From Alphaproteobacteria bacterium (GTDB taxonomy: Bacteria > Pseudomonadota > Alphaproteobacteria > Rickettsiales > UBA1997), in the NCBI GenBank assembly GCA_021151765.1, contig JAGKWR010000001.1:127201-191200 (forward strand): DNA of 64,000 nt, read 5' to 3'. Every line of letters starts with the position of its first letter. The first letter of the stretch is position 1. Positions 17,237 to 24,654 of the stretch are shown here, in pieces. The position numbers and the translations under genes are program-made. The notes beneath the pieces are model-generated. The model did no database searches. It had not been told where the DNA came from and saw nothing but the letters and a program-made list of their open reading frames with translations.

Positions 17237-17331
17237 TTCGTCATCCTTGGCGCAAAGTGCTGAAGATCTTTGAAGTCTGTTTTAAAACTTCAATAGATCC
17301 TCGTTTTACTTCTTAAATCAAGGATGACGAA
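17237..17331. repeat. Palindromic intergenic element after pnp
   Basis: Perfect 13-bp arms TTCGTCATCCTTG (17237-17249) and CAAGGATGACGAA (17319-17331) enclose a second inverted repeat: GATCTTTGAAGT (17265-17276) pairs with ACTTCAATAGATC (17287-17299) with one bulged T. The whole folds into a long interrupted hairpin of about 95 bases. It resembles small palindromic or MITE-like repeats common in alphaproteobacteria. I see no second copy in this window. Confidence 0.55.
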
Positions 17332-17349
17332 TTTATAAAAATTAAATTC

Positions 17350-17376
17350 AGGCGGATCTTCGGGTCCGCCTTTTTA
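17350..17376 (+). terminator. Terminator downstream of pnp
   Basis: GGCGGA and TCCGCC pair around TCTTCGGG, followed by TTTTTATTAT. It lies between the palindromic element and bolA. Confidence 0.75.
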
Positions 17377-17387
17377 TTATCTAAAAT

Positions 17388-17618
17388 ATGCCAATTGCTC
17401 AAAAAGATTTAGAAAAATTGCTCACAGAAAATTTTCCGCAAGCGCAGATTAAAGTTGTCGCTTTAGTGGATGATGACAATCATTACTCAGTGGAAATTGC
17501 TGATAAAATTTTCGCTGGCAAAACAAGAGTTGAACAACATAAAATGGTTAACAACGCTTTAAAAGATATTCTTGGCGATGTACTTCACGCCATGCAACTC
17601 AAGACTTCTGCACAATAA
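17388..17618 (+). CDS. BolA-family protein
   Basis: The 76-residue product has the BolA fold pattern: an N-terminal helix (QKDLEKLLTENFPQAQIKV), a DDNHYSVEIADKIFAGKTRVEQHK core with the family HK ending, and NALKDILGDVLHAMQLK. BolA proteins pair with monothiol glutaredoxins in Fe-S cluster or iron handling. The very next gene, two bases on, is a CGFS glutaredoxin, which supports that role here. Confidence 0.9.
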   Translation: MPIAQKDLEKLLTENFPQAQIKVVALVDDDNHYSVEIADKIFAGKTRVEQHKMVNNALKDILGDVLHAMQLKTSAQ

Positions 17619-17620
17619 TT

Positions 17621-17944
17621 ATGACTAACATTTTCGAAAAAATCCAAGAAACTATTTCTCAAAATGACGTAGTACTTTACATGAAAGGCTCAAAAGATTT
17701 CCCACAATGTGGATTTTCTGCGGCTGTAGCTCATGTTTTGAAAAATCTTAACGTTAATTTTCACGATGTTGACGTTCTGCGTGATGCGGAAATTCGTCAA
17801 GGAATCAAAGAATTTTCTGATTGGCCAACCATTCCTCAGCTTTACGTTAAAGGCGAATTTATTGGCGGCTGCGACATCGTTCGCGAAATGTTCCAATCAG
17901 GAGAATTGCAAGAATTACTCAAATCAAAAAATATCATTGCTTAG
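17621..17944 (+). CDS. grxD: Monothiol glutaredoxin, Grx4 family
   Basis: This 107-residue monothiol glutaredoxin has the PQCGFS active site, MKGSKDFPQCGFS being typical, plus the WPTIPQLYVKGEFIGGCDI glutathione-binding region. CGFS glutaredoxins carry or transfer 2Fe-2S clusters, often with a BolA partner as encoded immediately upstream. It is followed after three bases by an ABC ATPase gene, probably in the same transcript. Confidence 0.95.
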   Translation: MTNIFEKIQETISQNDVVLYMKGSKDFPQCGFSAAVAHVLKNLNVNFHDVDVLRDAEIRQGIKEFSDWPTIPQLYVKGEFIGGCDIVREMFQSGELQELLKSKNIIA

Positions 17945-17947
17945 ACT

Positions 17948-18883
17948 ATGTCTGAACTAGCGATCGAAATTAAAGGGCTTTCCAAGACTTACAAAAAGTC
18001 AAAAAAATCTCCGGAAAAAGTAGCTTTGAAGTCTATTGATTTGGAAATCAAAAAAGGTTCTTTTTTTGGTCTTTTAGGGCCGAACGGAGCTGGCAAATCA
18101 ACGATCATTAACACTTTGGCCGGTTTGGTTAACAAAAGCTCTGGAACGGTTAAAATTGGTGGCATTGACATCGATCAAGATCAGCAGGCGAGCAAATTTA
18201 AAATCGGCATCGTGCCGCAAGAATTAATTATCGATCCTTTTTTCAATGTTCGCGAAACTTTGGAAATTTACGCTGGCTATTTCGGTATTGCCAAAAATCA
18301 ACGTCGTACCGATGAAATTATCGAAGCTTTGGGCTTGAAAGATAAAGCGAAGGCAACGCCGCGTAGTTTATCGGGTGGTATGCGCCGTCGTTTGTTGGTT
18401 GCTAAAGCTTTGGTGCACAATCCAGAAATTTTAGTGCTTGATGAACCAACTGCAGGCGTTGACGTTGAGCTGCGTAACCAATTGTGGAATTATGTTAAAA
18501 AGCTCAATCAAGCTGGTACGACAATTCTTTTAACGACGCATTATTTAGAAGAAGCCGAAGAATTGTGCGACGAAATCGCGGTGATTAATCATGGATCAGT
18601 AATTGCTTGTGATCGCAAAGAAAATTTGATGAAAGTGCTTTCAAGTAAAGAATTAGTTCTTACAGCTAGTGAAGAAATCAACCCAGAATTGCTGTCAGCT
18701 TTTGGTGATTTAAAAGTGAAATTATTGGCTAAAGACAAAATTTCGGTGACTTACGATCCAGAAAAAGTTGCGGTTGAGAGAATTCTACGTAGTTGTTTTG
18801 ATGCTAAAATTCAAATCACCGACATTTCAACTAACCAACCTGATTTGGAAGAAATCTTCAAACATCTTATTGGATCAAAATAA
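17948..18883 (+). CDS. ABC-2 type transporter ATP-binding protein
   Basis: The 311-residue ATPase has Walker A GPNGAGKST, signature LSGGMRRRLLVAKAL, Walker B LVLDEPTAGVD and the switch histidine in LLTTHYLEEAEEL. The order and C-terminal extension match the YadG/NodI-like ABC-2 exporter group. The expected membrane permease is not next to it; instead the stop overlaps the pyrB start as TAATG. The cargo is unknown and the permease must be encoded elsewhere. Confidence 0.9.
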   Translation: MSELAIEIKGLSKTYKKSKKSPEKVALKSIDLEIKKGSFFGLLGPNGAGKSTIINTLAGLVNKSSGTVKIGGIDIDQDQQASKFKIGIVPQELIIDPFFNVRETLEIYAGYFGIAKNQRRTDEIIEALGLKDKAKATPRSLSGGMRRRLLVAKALVHNPEILVLDEPTAGVDVELRNQLWNYVKKLNQAGTTILLTTHYLEEAEELCDEIAVINHGSVIACDRKENLMKVLSSKELVLTASEEINPELLSAFGDLKVKLLAKDKISVTYDPEKVAVERILRSCFDAKIQITDISTNQPDLEEIFKHLIGSK

Positions 18884-19791
18884 TGAAAGATCTCCTCAGC
18901 ATTGACCAGTTAAGCGTTTCTGAAATAAAACAAATTCATGATTTAGCGAAATCATTTTATAAAAATTCGCATCATCATACAACGCTGCAGAACAAAATTT
19001 TAGTTAATTTCTTCTTCGAAAACTCAACGCGTACTAGAACATCTTTTGAAATTGCGGCTAAAAGAATGGGTGCAGAAGTTGTTAACATTGATATTTCTTT
19101 ATCCTCTCTCAAAAAAGGTGAATCAATCATCGACACCGCTAAAACTATCAATGCGATGAATCCGGATTTTGTGGCGATTCGTCATAATTCTAGCGGCATT
19201 TTAGATATTTTAAAAAAATATATTCCTGCTTCTTTGATTAATGCAGGCGACGGCACAAATGAGCATCCAAGTCAAGCTTTGCTTGATTCATTCACAATTT
19301 TGCAGCACAAAAAATCTCTACAAGGTTTAAAAGTGGCAATTTGTGGCGATGTTTTGCATTCACGTGTGGCGCGCTCAAACATCAAATTATTACATAAATT
19401 TGGTGCTGAAATTTGTGTAATTACGCCGCCAACTTTGATGCCTTTTGAATATCAAAATTGGCTGAAAGAAAAATTCGCAATTGAAGTTTTCAACAACATC
19501 GAAAGCGGAATTAAAGATGCAGATGTGGTGATGATGTTGCGTATTCAGCAAGAACGTATGCTAGGTTGTTACATTCCTTCTTTGTCGGAATATTTTAAAA
19601 TTTTCGGACTTGATCATGAAAAATTAAAAGCTGCCAAATCAGATGTTATTGTTTTGCATCCTGGTCCGATAAATCGCGATGTTGAAATTTCCTCAGCATT
19701 GGCGGATGACGAAAATTGCAGTTTAATTCTCGAGCAAGTTGAAGCCGGAGTTGCAGTTCGACAAGCAATTTTGCAATTCCTACATTCATAA
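18883..19791 (+). CDS. pyrB: Aspartate carbamoyltransferase catalytic chain
   Basis: PyrB condenses carbamoyl phosphate and aspartate, the committed step of pyrimidine synthesis. The 302-residue product has FFENSTRTRTSFE (carbamoyl-phosphate loop), SSLKKGESIIDTA, RHNSSGI and VLHPGPINRDVEI, all diagnostic for PyrB over ornithine transcarbamylase. No regulatory chain gene pyrI or pyrC-like gene is adjacent. An AT-rich hairpin at about 19820-19842 may end this transcript but it overlaps the next promoter. Confidence 0.95.
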   Translation: MKDLLSIDQLSVSEIKQIHDLAKSFYKNSHHHTTLQNKILVNFFFENSTRTRTSFEIAAKRMGAEVVNIDISLSSLKKGESIIDTAKTINAMNPDFVAIRHNSSGILDILKKYIPASLINAGDGTNEHPSQALLDSFTILQHKKSLQGLKVAICGDVLHSRVARSNIKLLHKFGAEICVITPPTLMPFEYQNWLKEKFAIEVFNNIESGIKDADVVMMLRIQQERMLGCYIPSLSEYFKIFGLDHEKLKAAKSDVIVLHPGPINRDVEISSALADDENCSLILEQVEAGVAVRQAILQFLHS

Positions 19792-19826
19792 AATTTCGCA
19801 GTGCAAAAACTTTAAAAGATTTTTTA

Positions 19827-19860
19827 TTTACAAATAAAAAATTGTTCTTACCTTGCGCCC
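19827..19860 (+). promoter_or_regulatory. Putative promoter of the decarboxylase gene
   Basis: TTTACA (19827-19832), a 16-base spacer and TACCTT (19849-19854) are followed by GCGCCC. It matches the GC-rich-discriminator pattern. Transcription from about 19865 would leave a 5' leader of roughly 125 bases. Confidence 0.5.
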
Positions 19861-19875
19861 TCTTTAAAAAATTGC

Positions 19876-19975
19876 GTTTGAAAAATGTGGCCTGAGGCCA
19901 GTAAAATCAAGGCTTCCCACGATTTTACTTTTCAAACAAAAATTAAGTCTTTCTTACAATCTTTTACTTAATTTT
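19876..19975 (+). promoter_or_regulatory. Structured 5' leader (riboswitch-like) of the decarboxylase gene
   Basis: Four perfect stems fit together. GTTTGAAAA (19876-19884) pairs with TTTTCAAAC (19929-19937). Enclosed are TGGCC-TGA-GGCCA (19888-19900) and, directly abutting, GTAAAATC (19901-19908) with GATTTTAC (19921-19928) around the loop AAGGCTTCCCAC. This gives a compact three-way junction. Next, AAAATTAAGT (19939-19948) pairs with ACTTAATTTT (19966-19975), 17 bases before the ATG. Alphaproteobacterial ornithine decarboxylase genes are known to carry a conserved speF leader motif; whether this is a member I cannot verify. Confidence 0.6.
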
Positions 19976-19992
19976 AACCATCCAACAAAGAA

Positions 19993-21318
19993 ATGGAACA
20001 AGAGCAAGAGTACGACGGGGCGGTGAACTCGAAAATTCACTATTTATTTGGTTCTCAAAAAATTGATTCTCACAAGGCTGATACCACAAGAGAAAAAGCT
20101 CTTAAAAGTTCCAATCATTATAAGACAGTTGCACAAGAAGTTGCAGAATTAAAACCTTCACTTCCAGTTTATTTTATCCGTCCGAATTCACTTTCGCGTG
20201 CGGTAAAATTTTTCGTGAATAATTTCCGCAGCAACAAATTTGCTAGCGATATTTTGTATTCGGTAAAAAGTAACCCTGATGAGGCGGTTCTTAAACACCT
20301 TTTTGAATCTGGCGTTAAGCATTTTGACGTGGCTTCAATGGCGGAAGTTAAATTGATTGACCGCTTGTTTGGTAAAGAAGTTAAAATGTATTTCATGCAT
20401 CCAGTTAAAGCGCGTGAAGCAATTTTTGATGCTTATTTTAATCATGGAATTCGTGATTTTTCGCTCGATTCAGCAGATGAATTGCAAAAAATTTTAGAAG
20501 TTACCAACAATGCTAAAGATTTGGGTTTGCACCTGCGTTTAGCAATTCCTAACTCGCATGCCGCAATCGATTTGTCTGGAAAGTTTGGTATTTTACCAAG
20601 CGAAGCTCCATCTTTAGCTCGTAAAATTCGTGCCGCTGCACAACGCTTTGGAATTTGTTTCCACGTTGGTTCGCAATGTATGGATCCAGTTGAATATCGT
20701 AATGCTTTAACAATCGCTAAACAAGTTTTAGAAGAAGCAAAAGTTCAAGCTGATGTGATTGACGTTGGTGGTGGTTTCCCATCTTCTTACCCAGGAATGA
20801 CGCCAGTTGCGCTTCAATCTTACTTTGATGAGATTTTCGATTCTTTGTCAAAATTAGGCTTTGAAAATTGCCGAGTTTGGTGTGAGCCCGGTCGCGCTTT
20901 AGTTGCGGAATCTGGTTCTTTGCTAGTTCGTGTTGAAGCTAAGAAAAAAGGTATGCTTTACTTAAATGATGGAACCTACGGCGGTTTATTTGACGCTGGT
21001 TTTCCAGGTTTTATTTATCCAGTAAAAGCAATTCGCGGCGATAGAAATAAAGCCGAATTTTCGGGCAATATTCCTTTCGGATTTTACGGTCCAACTTGCG
21101 ATTCTTTAGACGTAATGAAAGGTCCGTTTTATTTGCCAGAAAATATTGCTGAAGGTGATTACATCGAAATCGGTCAGCTCGGTGCTTACTCTCGTAGCAT
21201 CAGAACTGAGTTCAACGGTTTTAACAAAAACCTTCAAATTGAAGTTTCTGATGAACCTTTAATTTCAATGTACAAAGAAGTTGAAGAGCAAGAAGAAGCT
21301 CTAACTTCTGCAGTTTAG
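19993..21318 (+). CDS. PLP-dependent ornithine/lysine/diaminopimelate-type decarboxylase
   Basis: The 441-residue product is a fold-type III (alanine-racemase-fold) decarboxylase. SVKSNPDEAVL holds the Schiff-base lysine, HVGSQCMDP is the PLP-facing histidine motif, VGGGFPS the phosphate loop, WCEPGRALVAES the glycine/arginine signature, and FYGPTCDSLD the catalytic cysteine region. This set fits ornithine or lysine decarboxylase, or carboxynorspermidine decarboxylase-like enzymes. A Glu-rich start (MEQEQEYDG) of about 50 residues precedes the domain. The gene is followed after 31 bases by a deoxyhypusine-synthase-like gene, so putrescine production for homospermidine or a related polyamine is the likely role. 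Confidence 0.88.
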   Translation: MEQEQEYDGAVNSKIHYLFGSQKIDSHKADTTREKALKSSNHYKTVAQEVAELKPSLPVYFIRPNSLSRAVKFFVNNFRSNKFASDILYSVKSNPDEAVLKHLFESGVKHFDVASMAEVKLIDRLFGKEVKMYFMHPVKAREAIFDAYFNHGIRDFSLDSADELQKILEVTNNAKDLGLHLRLAIPNSHAAIDLSGKFGILPSEAPSLARKIRAAAQRFGICFHVGSQCMDPVEYRNALTIAKQVLEEAKVQADVIDVGGGFPSSYPGMTPVALQSYFDEIFDSLSKLGFENCRVWCEPGRALVAESGSLLVRVEAKKKGMLYLNDGTYGGLFDAGFPGFIYPVKAIRGDRNKAEFSGNIPFGFYGPTCDSLDVMKGPFYLPENIAEGDYIEIGQLGAYSRSIRTEFNGFNKNLQIEVSDEPLISMYKEVEEQEEALTSAV

Positions 21319-21349
21319 TTTATAATTTTAACCCTAAATTTTCATAAAA

Positions 21350-22372
21350 ATGGTCACTAAAAAAGAGCTTTTAAGCCGTCCGGTTAAACATATCGATATT
21401 TCTAGCTTTGATGCTCGTCCAATTATTGATGCGATGGATCATATGTCATTCACTTCACGTGATTTGGCTCGTGCTACTGAACTTTTCAACATGATGTTGA
21501 AAGACAAAAAATGTTCAGTGATTTTGACTTTGGCTGGTTCAACTTCAGCCGGCGGTTGTATGAAAGTTTACGCTGACATGGTAAAACACGGCATGGTTGA
21601 CGCAATCGTTGCAACTGGTGCTTCAATCGTTGACATGGATTTCTTCGAAGCCTTGGGTTTCAAACATTACCAAGGAACTCCTTTCATTGACGACAAATTC
21701 TTGCGTAAAAACTACATCGACAGAATTTACGATACTTACATCGATGAAAAAGATTTGCAAAATTGCGATCACACAATTTTTAAAATTGCTAACTCTTTGG
21801 AAGCTCGTCCTTACTCTTCTCGTGAATTTATCTGGGAAATGGGCAAATATTTGAAAAAGCACGCTAAGAAAAAAGAATCTTTGATTGAACTTGCTTACGA
21901 TCACAACGTGCCGATTTTCTGCCCAGCTTTCACTGACTCTTCTGCTGGTTTTGGTTTGGTATTGCACCAAGTTAAGAATCCGAAAAAGCATATGACTATC
22001 GACTCAATTGCTGATTTCAAAGAATTGACTGACATCAAAATCAAAGCTGGAACTACAGGTTTGTTGATGGTTGGTGGCGGTGTGCCGAAAAACTTCGTTC
22101 AAGACACAGTTGTTTGCGCTGAAATTTTGGGTGAAGAAGTTGATATGCACAAATACGCTGTACAAATCACTGTTGCAGATTCTCGTGATGGCGCTTGTTC
22201 TTCTTCAACTCTTAAAGAAGCTTGTTCTTGGGGTAAAGTTGATACTACTTATGAACAAATGGTTTACGCTGAAGCTACTTCAGTTATTCCACTTTTGGCG
22301 TCAGACGCTTACCACCGTGGTTACTGGAAAAAACGTACCAGAAGAAATTTTGCTAAGCTATTCAGCAAATAA
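21350..22372 (+). CDS. Deoxyhypusine synthase-family protein, probably homospermidine synthase-like
   Basis: This 340-residue protein belongs to the deoxyhypusine synthase family. LAGSTSAGG, VDAIVATGASIVDMDFFEALG and PIFCPAFTDSSAG are NAD-site features. SWGKVDTTYEQMVYAEATSV carries the lysine that corresponds to the catalytic lysine of eukaryotic enzymes in WGK. Bacteria lack eIF5A, and bacterial members next to polyamine genes are thought to transfer the aminobutyl group to putrescine, making homospermidine. Pairing with the upstream decarboxylase supports that role. Function is inferred from family and context. Confidence 0.85.
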   Translation: MVTKKELLSRPVKHIDISSFDARPIIDAMDHMSFTSRDLARATELFNMMLKDKKCSVILTLAGSTSAGGCMKVYADMVKHGMVDAIVATGASIVDMDFFEALGFKHYQGTPFIDDKFLRKNYIDRIYDTYIDEKDLQNCDHTIFKIANSLEARPYSSREFIWEMGKYLKKHAKKKESLIELAYDHNVPIFCPAFTDSSAGFGLVLHQVKNPKKHMTIDSIADFKELTDIKIKAGTTGLLMVGGGVPKNFVQDTVVCAEILGEEVDMHKYAVQITVADSRDGACSSSTLKEACSWGKVDTTYEQMVYAEATSVIPLLASDAYHRGYWKKRTRRNFAKLFSK

Positions 22373-22392
22373 GAGCGTTTAAAATGTTTTTT

Positions 22393-22435
22393 AAAAAGCC
22401 GTAGGTTCAAAAATGAATCTGCGGCTTTTTTATTT
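22393..22435. terminator. Bidirectional terminator between convergent genes
   Basis: AAAAAGCCGTAGGTTCA pairs with TGAATCTGCGGCTTTTT (wobbles included) around AAAA. A-run and T-run flank both sides, so it can end the deoxyhypusine-like gene on the plus strand and the aminotransferase gene on the minus strand. Confidence 0.8.
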
Positions 22436-24139
22436 TTATGTTTTTGTCAAAGAATTCTGATTCTTCTGTATTGCAGATACAGAGGGATTTTTTACTTGAT
22501 TACTTGGGGGTAAAAGCGATTCGACAAATTCTTCAGGCGCATCACCAAAATACATTTTAATTTCTGATTCATCAATCCAGCTATTAATCTCTAAACTAGG
22601 TCTTAGAAGAGATATTCCCTCCTTAATTCTATCAAAGGAGTCTTTGAGTATTTCTTCTCTTTTGCTGATCGTCATGCGAAACTTCATTTCTTCTCCCTCA
22701 AAGCCAAAACCTTCACCTGGTACAAGTTCAACTTTACATGTTGAACGTAAATACCAAGCTAGATCAAGACTATTATTGACCTCTTTTTGTCCCGGATTTG
22801 GGATATGAGTATAGTTCGTTGGAAATTGGAAGCCACGAAGTCCTTCAGCGCTGAACACGAATTGGAATCCACCATCTGGAATATTGCTTTCGTGAGAAAG
22901 AATCGGAGTTTTCATGCCAAATTCTTCGCTTAAACTTTGATTTATTTTTGCAACACATTGATGAGAAATCTTGAAATGGTGGCGATATATAACAACTGAA
23001 TCATCATAATATTTGGCCATTTCTTTCATATTTTCTCTCTTAAAGACTTCCCTAGCAGCACAGTGTGATTGGTAGGCTGGACCTTCACCTTTTCTGACTT
23101 TCTCAACTATGTTTCTTGACATAACGCCAACAGCAACACCTAAACCGGGACCTTGATCTTTTGATAATGACCAAGCGGTAATAGTAAAATCTTCCATTCC
23201 AGGAATGGAACCTATGCTGGTGAAATTTTTATCTTCATTCAAAATACAGTTTTTTGCCACTTCATCTGAAAATATGAAGAGTTGTTTTTTTGGTGGTAGA
23301 TTTTGGTTATGGTTAATAATGATTTTTGATAAATTTTCTAACTCTTCTCTAGAATATGTTTCTCCCATAGGGTTTCCGGGATTAATAAAAATAAGCATTC
23401 TGGCATCTTGGTTCTCTTCCAACATTCTTTCGAGAATTGCAGGAGTTAATTTCCAATCACTATCACGGTTAAGTCTGGTGGTACTTAAATTGAATCTATA
23501 ATCGTGAAGTAATGTATAGAAAGGTCCGAATGAAGGAGTGGTCATTAAAATTTTATCTCCCCTTGATAAAAGGCCATCGCAGACAGATGGTAATAATGAT
23601 CCTGGTATTGAATGAGTTACCACAAAATCTATTTTTTTGTTATTAAACCCTTGATCTTCACAATATTCAAACAAGGCATCTCTTAGTTTGTAATGCCCTT
23701 GGGCAGAACGTGACCTATAATAACGCCAACTATTTCCTTCTTTCTGATGTTTTTCAGGGCGCTTGGTGTAAGGATCTTCTTTTTCATAGGGAGAGCTAAC
23801 GATAGCCTTCATGACAATAGGTGACATCGGCATTAAAGGATTTGATGATCCGAGAATCTTAGAATTATCTTCAGCGGGGTAGTCAAAATATTTTCGTACC
23901 AGTTTCATATTGCTGGCAAATTGGTCGGTTTCTACCTCATCTAGTAAACTATGCGCGTCATCTATTAGCCTTGATGTTGAATTGAGAATATTTCTAAGAG
24001 ATTGGGTAGTGCTTTTGGCTATCGTTCTCGAATCAAAAACATTTGTAAGATAGCTAGGTTTTGATGTCTCTGATTTACCAAATAATTTTGGTAAAAATAC
24101 ATTAAATATTTTTCTAATTAGACTTCCAGTATTAGGCAT
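22436..24139 (-). CDS. Large class I/II-type aminotransferase with N-terminal extension
   Basis: The 567-residue product contains a fold-type I PLP domain from about residue 95 to 520. INPGNPMGETYS matches the NPxNPTG substrate loop, FSDEVAKN the PLP-nitrogen aspartate, AWSLSKDQGPGLGVAVG the Schiff-base lysine, and KFRMTISKRE the carboxylate-binding arginine. About 95 extra N-terminal residues, rich in Ser/Thr and helix-formers, have no recognised domain. Ordinary aminotransferases are about 400 residues, so this is an unusual member. It overlaps the small upstream gene by 22 bases and lies in a three-gene minus-strand unit. The substrate is unknown; a biosynthetic or tailoring role is conceivable. 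Confidence 0.8.
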   Translation of the reverse strand: MPNTGSLIRKIFNVFLPKLFGKSETSKPSYLTNVFDSRTIAKSTTQSLRNILNSTSRLIDDAHSLLDEVETDQFASNMKLVRKYFDYPAEDNSKILGSSNPLMPMSPIVMKAIVSSPYEKEDPYTKRPEKHQKEGNSWRYYRSRSAQGHYKLRDALFEYCEDQGFNNKKIDFVVTHSIPGSLLPSVCDGLLSRGDKILMTTPSFGPFYTLLHDYRFNLSTTRLNRDSDWKLTPAILERMLEENQDARMLIFINPGNPMGETYSREELENLSKIIINHNQNLPPKKQLFIFSDEVAKNCILNEDKNFTSIGSIPGMEDFTITAWSLSKDQGPGLGVAVGVMSRNIVEKVRKGEGPAYQSHCAAREVFKRENMKEMAKYYDDSVVIYRHHFKISHQCVAKINQSLSEEFGMKTPILSHESNIPDGGFQFVFSAEGLRGFQFPTNYTHIPNPGQKEVNNSLDLAWYLRSTCKVELVPGEGFGFEGEEMKFRMTISKREEILKDSFDRIKEGISLLRPSLEINSWIDESEIKMYFGDAPEEFVESLLPPSNQVKNPSVSAIQKNQNSLTKT

Positions 24140-24564
24140 AGATTCCGGAGCATTCGGATTTGAGGGAGATAGTGCTCTTTATTTGAAGAGAGCTTTTTAG
24201 TGATTTCAGATATTTCGGTTTCGTTTGGAATATCGAGACAAAACTCTAATACTTCTATTAGTTCTGCTGTTTCTGGAATTTCAGAATCATTGGTATTTCT
24301 TAAAATGTTGATAACCAAACCAAGAGAATCACTAATCGTATCAGATGTTTCGGTATTATCTTTTTCAAAAAGCGCAGAATTTTTTAGCGTATAAAGTAGC
24401 TTCTGATGGATGATTTCTATTTTCAGGTAAACTTCACCAAGAATAGTAGTAGTAGATTTCCCGTCGAAATAATCTCGTGCATATTTTAAGCCTAGCAGAA
24501 CTTCCTTTGCCGTTCTCAAGGTTTCTATTTTTTTAATAAAATCTTCGACTCGTTGTTCAACCAT
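24118..24564 (-). CDS. Hypothetical 148-residue, probably helical protein
   Basis: I do not recognise this family. The product is acidic and leucine/glutamate-rich, with long helix-like stretches (VEDFIKKIETLRTAKEVLLG; SLGLVINILRN; IPETAELIEVLEFCLDI). No signal peptide, membrane segment or metal motif is visible. It overlaps the aminotransferase start by 22 bases, which implies translational coupling and perhaps a physical partnership. It follows the NMNAT-like gene by 90 bases. Confidence 0.6.
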   Translation of the reverse strand: MVEQRVEDFIKKIETLRTAKEVLLGLKYARDYFDGKSTTTILGEVYLKIEIIHQKLLYTLKNSALFEKDNTETSDTISDSLGLVINILRNTNDSEIPETAELIEVLEFCLDIPNETEISEITKKLSSNKEHYLPQIRMLRNLCLILEV

Positions 24565-24654
24565 TCTAATATTGATTTAATTATATTTATAAAAATTCAA
24601 TCATAAGTTGCATAACTCTGAGAGAAGATTTTCTTATTATAAAATGCAATTAAT

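Noticed and set aside
19820..19842. Terminator of pyrB
   Set aside because: The inverted repeat ATTTTTTATTT/AATAAAAAAT has no GC pairs and overlaps the decarboxylase promoter, so it is more likely AT-rich promoter DNA.
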